DNA from: Lachnospiraceae bacterium
Lineage (GTDB): Bacteria; Bacillota; Clostridia; Lachnospirales; Lachnospiraceae
NCBI GenBank assembly: GCA_017521985.1
Contig: JAFXAZ010000007.1
Location: forward strand, 46,250-110,249
DNA: 64,000 nt
Reading direction: 5' to 3'
The notes under the pieces are model-generated. The model was not told where the DNA came from. It did no database searches and saw nothing but the letters and a program-made list of their open reading frames with translations. Positions within the stretch are counted from its first letter, which is position 1. Every line of letters starts with the position of its first letter. Both the position numbers and the translations under genes were made by a program. Shown one piece after another: positions 63,646 to 64,000 of the stretch.

Positions 63646-64000
63646 ATTTCACATCCTTTACAGATTAGTATAATACTGAAATTACCTTTCCACCTTAATT
63701 ATTACCTGCATCGCAAACAAATAAAACACCTCTTTTATGCATGATGAACTATGTTCCAGTGAGGCTCTCTTATTGATGACGATTTTATCTCTAACAAACA
63801 ATATATTATAATTATCCTTCTTTAAATATATCCCCTTAACAAAATTGAGAATTTAGTTATATTGTACCAAGTCGCTGGCGCGACGGCTAGCGTTACGTAC
63901 AATAAGGTCACTACTTTTTTGTAAAAATAAAAGTAGCAGTTTTTGAATATATGTTGTATTGTTGAGATACCCCTACCTTAACAAAATAAACATACATCAA
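63646..64000. other. AT-rich right-hand gap with a GC-rich palindrome
   Basis: No coding frame is convincing. In AT-rich surroundings, ATTGTAC (63861-63867) pairs with GTACAAT (63897-63903) and encloses GTCGC-TGGC-GCGAC (63871-63884). Then CTACTTTT (63911-63918) pairs with AAAAGTAG (63929-63936), followed by CAGTTTTT, a possible plus-strand terminator. The rest shows nothing I recognise. Confidence 0.55.

Overview
The window looks like chromosome of a Gram-positive anaerobe of the Clostridia, most likely Lachnospiraceae. The reasons are strong AGGAGG-type ribosome binding sites, AT-rich intergenic DNA with many U-tailed hairpin terminators, the cluster order tsaE-tsaB-rimI-rnz-tsaD-ispD, a TAXI-type TRAP transporter, and large secreted repeat proteins. 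No rRNA, tRNA, CRISPR array, phage module, complete insertion sequence or integrase was found. The assignment is inference, since no search could be run.

Region 1 (1-8.1 kb) is accessory. After a small unknown ORF and a run of strong palindromes lies a tight four-gene minus-strand operon: methyltransferase, double GNAT, 2H phosphoesterase, GNAT. A small leader ORF and an intrinsic terminator precede it and look like a transcription attenuator. Next come a RelB-type antitoxin tail fragment, a TPR protein, and a TRAP transporter (TAXI lipoprotein plus fused permease) with a clear promoter and paired 16-bp palindromic operators. A 51-bp terminator-like sequence occurs twice here (48 of 51 bases identical).

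Region 2 (8.1-22.4 kb) is the most unusual part. A 7TM kinase-like protein, a sensor kinase and a LuxR-type regulator lie upstream of a zinc-ribbon protein, a 2255-residue secreted repeat protein and a 36-residue peptide that looks like a RiPP precursor. Behind the peptide are a HPr-kinase-like enzyme, a PqqD/RRE protein and an S26-like peptidase, all apparently intact. After these come an ABC exporter that has lost most of its membrane domain and a nucleotidyltransferase fused to a Walker A fragment. The cluster looks half eroded.

Region 3 (22.5-32.7 kb) is mostly core: an HtrA protease, ispD, the tRNA t6A genes with rimI and rnz, then dapF and several membrane proteins.

Region 4 (32.7-50.1 kb) encodes ABC-dependent export of a cell-surface polysaccharide. 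One probable operon runs leftwards from a promoter near 50.15 kb: membrane-anchored GH25 lysozyme, rfbA, rfbC, Wzm permease, Wzt ATPase with a C-terminal sugar-binding domain, a methyltransferase/kinase-like protein resembling a WbdD chain terminator, four GT2 proteins, a polyprenyl sugar-phosphate transferase and an LCP ligase. It ends at a terminator at 33.67 kb. A further GT2 gene lies beyond.

Region 5 (50.2-58.4 kb) holds an SGNH-like membrane protein, thymidine and uridine kinases, a beta-CASP metallohydrolase, a lipoprotein and two transporters. Region 6 (58.4-64 kb) contains a surface protein whose signal peptide is out of frame with its start, a fragment of the 3' end of an EF-Tu gene with a terminator, a SEC-C protein and its partner, and an AlbA/Schlafen-type ATPase carrying a frame-sensitive tandem repeat.
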